NCBI GenBank assembly: GCA_963761735.1
Contig: CAVXHQ010000005.1
Span: forward strand, 62,001 to 126,000
Origin: CAVXHQ01 sp963761735
GTDB lineage: Bacteria; Pseudomonadota; Alphaproteobacteria; Rhodobacterales; Rhodobacteraceae
Length of the DNA stretch: 64,000 nucleotides
Direction of reading: 5' to 3'
Shown: piece by piece, positions 61,885-64,000 of the stretch
How the letters are laid out: each line of letters opens with the position of its first letter
How positions within the stretch are numbered: position 1 is the stretch's first letter
The notes under the pieces: model-generated
The model's database searches: none
Seen by the model: only the letters and a program-made list of their open reading frames with translations
Told to the model about the DNA's origin: nothing
Position numbers and translations under genes: made by a program

Positions 61885-63273
61885 ATGACCAAGAGCGCCA
61901 ACACCATGTGGGGTGGCCGTTTCGCCGCCGGACCGGACGCGATCATGGAGGCGATCAACGCCTCTATCGGCTATGACAAGCGACTGGCCCCGCAGGACAT
62001 CGCGGGCAGCCGGGCACATGCGTCGATGCTCGCCGCCTGCGGCATCATCGAGACTGACGATGCCGAGGCGATAAGGGAAGGCCTGCTCACGGTGTTGTCA
62101 GAGATCGAGGGGGGAACGTTCGGGTTTTCGACGGCCCTCGAGGATATCCACATGAACGTCGAGGCGCGCCTGAAAGAGATCGTCGGCCCGGCGGCGGGCC
62201 GGTTGCACACCGCGCGCTCGCGCAACGATCAGGTGGCCGTCGATTTCCGGCTGTGGGTGCGCGATCAGTGCGACGCGGCGCAAGAGGCGCTGACCGGGCT
62301 GATGCAGGCGCTGCTGGCGCAGGCCGAGGCCACCGCGGGCATGGTGATGCCCGGTTTCACCCACCTTCAGGTGGCGCAGCCGGTGACGTTCGGCCATCAC
62401 ATGATGGCCTATGTCGAGATGTTCGCCCGCGACCGCTCGCGCATGGCCGACGCCCGCGCGCGGATGAACGTGTCGCCGCTGGGTGCCGCGGCGCTGGCAG
62501 GCACGTCGTTTCCCATCGACCGCGAGATGACGGCAAAGGCGCTGGGCTTCGACCGGCCCGGCCCCAATTCGCTCGATGCGGTTTCGGACCGGGATTTCGC
62601 GCTGGAATATCTGGCGGCGGCAAGCATCTGCGCGATGCATCTGTCGCGCCTGTCCGAGGAACTGGTGATCTGGTCGTCGGCGCAGTTCCGGTTCGTGAAA
62701 ATGTCGGACCGCTGGTCGACGGGATCGTCGATCATGCCGCAAAAGCGCAATCCCGATGCCGCCGAGCTGATCCGTGCCAAGATCGGCCGGATATTCGGCG
62801 CCAACGTCGCCCTGATGACGGTGATGAAGGGTCTGCCGCTGACCTATTCCAAGGACATGCAGGAGGACAAGGAACAGGTGTTCGACGCCGCCGACACCCT
62901 GATGCTGGCGCTTGCCGCGATGACCGGCATGATCGCCGACATGACCCCGAACGAGATCAGCCTGCGCGCCGCCGCCGCCACCGGGTTTTCCACCGCGACG
63001 GATCTTGCCGACTGGCTGGTCCGCGAACTTGGCCTGCCGTTCCGCGAGGCGCACCACATCACCGGGTCGCTCGTCGCGCTGGCCGAGGACAAGGGCTGCG
63101 ACCTGCCGGACCTGAGCCTTGCGGACATGCAGGGCGCGCACGCCGGGATCACGACGGCGGTTTTCGACGTCCTCGGGGTGGACAATTCGGTCGCCAGCCG
63201 CACCTCCTATGGCGGAACCGCACCGGTCGAGGTGCGCAAACGCATCGCCGACTGGAAGGAAGCCCTCGCATGA
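61885..63273 (+). CDS. argH: Argininosuccinate lyase
   Basis: Last enzyme of arginine biosynthesis: argininosuccinate to arginine and fumarate. The 462 residues have MWGGRF at the N-terminus, the catalytic-His region PGFTHLQ (H160) and the superfamily signature GSSIMPQKRNP (280-290). The ATG begins the conserved N-terminus; the open frame upstream extends through the divergent promoter. Its TGA overlaps the ATG of the small lipoprotein gene (ATGA). Confidence 0.97.
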   Translation: MTKSANTMWGGRFAAGPDAIMEAINASIGYDKRLAPQDIAGSRAHASMLAACGIIETDDAEAIREGLLTVLSEIEGGTFGFSTALEDIHMNVEARLKEIVGPAAGRLHTARSRNDQVAVDFRLWVRDQCDAAQEALTGLMQALLAQAEATAGMVMPGFTHLQVAQPVTFGHHMMAYVEMFARDRSRMADARARMNVSPLGAAALAGTSFPIDREMTAKALGFDRPGPNSLDAVSDRDFALEYLAAASICAMHLSRLSEELVIWSSAQFRFVKMSDRWSTGSSIMPQKRNPDAAELIRAKIGRIFGANVALMTVMKGLPLTYSKDMQEDKEQVFDAADTLMLALAAMTGMIADMTPNEISLRAAAATGFSTATDLADWLVRELGLPFREAHHITGSLVALAEDKGCDLPDLSLADMQGAHAGITTAVFDVLGVDNSVASRTSYGGTAPVEVRKRIADWKEALA

Positions 63274-63467
63274 CCCGGATCGTTTCCGCCATCCTTTCCG
63301 TCGGGGCTATTCTGGCGCTCGCTGCCTGCGGCGCGGACGGCCCGCCGGTCCGGCCCACCGGGTCCATCGGTATCGGCGCCGGCACGGGCGGGGCCACCAC
63401 TGACGCGACGTTCGGCGCGACGAACGGCATCGCCACCGGGTCTGTCTCGATCGGTCTGCGCTCGTGA
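63270..63467 (+). CDS. Small lipoprotein between argH and lysA, LptM (YifL)-like
   Basis: A 65-residue lipoprotein: leader MTRIVSAILSVGAILALAAC (lipid C20), then GADGPPVRPTG and a Gly/Thr-rich tail. The C-G-x-x-G-P-x start of the mature part resembles LptM/YifL, a helper for LptD disulfide maturation that in other bacteria also sits beside lysine-pathway genes. The orthology is inferred, not proven. Coupled to argH and to the next gene by four-base overlaps. Confidence 0.65.
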   Translation: MTRIVSAILSVGAILALAACGADGPPVRPTGSIGIGAGTGGATTDATFGATNGIATGSVSIGLRS

Positions 63468-63775
63468 TCCGCTATGTCTGGCTTGCGCTTGCGGTCTGGG
63501 GCGCGATCCATCCGATGTACTATTTCGTGACGTACATGCGCACCGAGGGCTCTGGCCTCGGCGGCCTGATCGACGCGTGGTACGTCAACGCATCGACCAC
63601 CGGCCTCGTCTGGGACCTGACCATCGCCGCGATCGCCCTGACGATCTGGGTGGTTGTCGAGACGGTGCAGCGCCGCGACGGGCTGCGCCTGCTCGCGATC
63701 CCCGCAACGTTCGGCATCGGTGTGAGTTGCGGGCTGCCGCTATATCTGTTCTTGCGGTCACGCGCCGGACGCTAG
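63464..63775 (+). CDS. DUF2834 membrane protein
   Basis: A 103-residue inner-membrane protein with three hydrophobic segments (YVWLALAVWGAIHPMYYFV, LVWDLTIAAIALTIWVVVE, LLAIPATFGIGVSCGLPLYLF). The FVTYMRTEG turn and STTGLVWDLTIAA core match DUF2834. GTG start overlaps the lipoprotein stop. Function unknown. Confidence 0.75.
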   Translation: MIRYVWLALAVWGAIHPMYYFVTYMRTEGSGLGGLIDAWYVNASTTGLVWDLTIAAIALTIWVVVETVQRRDGLRLLAIPATFGIGVSCGLPLYLFLRSRAGR

Positions 63776-63873
63776 GGTCGTGCGTGTTGCGCTGTCGGCG
63801 CCCGGACGACGAAACGCGTCGTTCCGCACCGGAGCGGGGATATTTTTGACCAGAAGAATTCGGGGCGTTTTCC

Positions 63874-64000
63874 GTGGACCATTTCCTGTACCGTGACGGC
63901 GTGCTTTTTGCGGAAGACGTGCCGCTGAGCGACATCGCCGAGGCCGTGGGCACGCCGGTCTATGTCTATTCGGCGGCGACCCTGCTGCGCCACTATGCCC
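63874..64000 (+). CDS. lysA: Diaminopimelate decarboxylase (N-terminal fragment)
   Basis: Only 42 codons are inside the window: MDHFLYRDGVLFAEDVPLSD then IAEAVGTPVYVYSAATLLRHY. The pattern of a short N-terminal arm followed by GTPVYVYS is the standard LysA start, and the argH-lipoprotein-lysA order supports it. GTG start. The enzyme makes L-lysine from meso-diaminopimelate. The gene runs past the right edge. Confidence 0.85.
   Translation, partial: MDHFLYRDGVLFAEDVPLSDIAEAVGTPVYVYSAATLLRHYA

Overview
The window reads as a GC-rich chromosome segment of a Rhodobacterales (Roseobacter-group) alphaproteobacterium. Conserved alphaproteobacterial blocks support this: rnhB-ccrM, mutY/dciA/dsbA, pmbA-cysQ-DUF4170-waaA-lpxK, DUF3576-leuS-lptE-holA and argH-small lipoprotein-DUF2834-lysA. 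A Rhodobacter-type porin agrees. I found no tRNA, rRNA, CRISPR array, insertion sequence or prophage.

Region 1 (1-4.6 kb) is the end of a sugar-acid operon: an RbsA/RbsC-type ABC transporter, D-galactonate dehydratase and a DHDPS-family aldolase. A DEAD-box helicase follows on the minus strand.

Region 2 (6.9-25.3 kb) is an L-rhamnose and rhamnoside locus. rhaD-rhaI (minus) diverge from rhaR-rhaS-T-P-Q-U-K (plus), the gene content of the Rhizobium rhamnose locus. Tail to tail with rhaK lies a second minus-strand operon: a cytoplasmic GH78 alpha-L-rhamnosidase, a solute-binding protein, two MalFG-type permeases and an MsmK-type ATPase. A PhyH-type dioxygenase diverges from it. The expected flow is rhamnoside uptake, hydrolysis to L-rhamnose, then mutarotase, isomerase, kinase, aldolase and aldehyde dehydrogenase steps. 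The second operon is damaged: the rhamnosidase gene needs three single-base corrections and one permease needs two, and the other permease has a triplicated 3' end.

Region 3 (25.6-31.2 kb) holds KtrAB potassium uptake, an unusual membrane-anchored winged-helix regulator overlapping a small secreted protein gene, and a divergent secreted protein behind a strongly structured leader. This trio is the best candidate for an undescribed sensing system. rnhB follows.

Region 4 (31.3-48.2 kb) carries ccrM, alkB, mutY, a dciA-like gene, a dsbA-like gene, a lipid A/Kdo operon whose WaaA-like member lacks the catalytic Glu, two tandem DUF2125 paralogues of identical length, an SDR, an MscS channel and a flavoprotein.

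Region 5 (48.3-64 kb) carries yjbH-yjbF exopolysaccharide genes with a YjbE-like small protein nearby, holA-lptE-leuS-DUF3576, a porin, yggS, envelope thiol-redox proteins, yqgE, argH, an LptM-like lipoprotein, a DUF2834 protein and the start of lysA.
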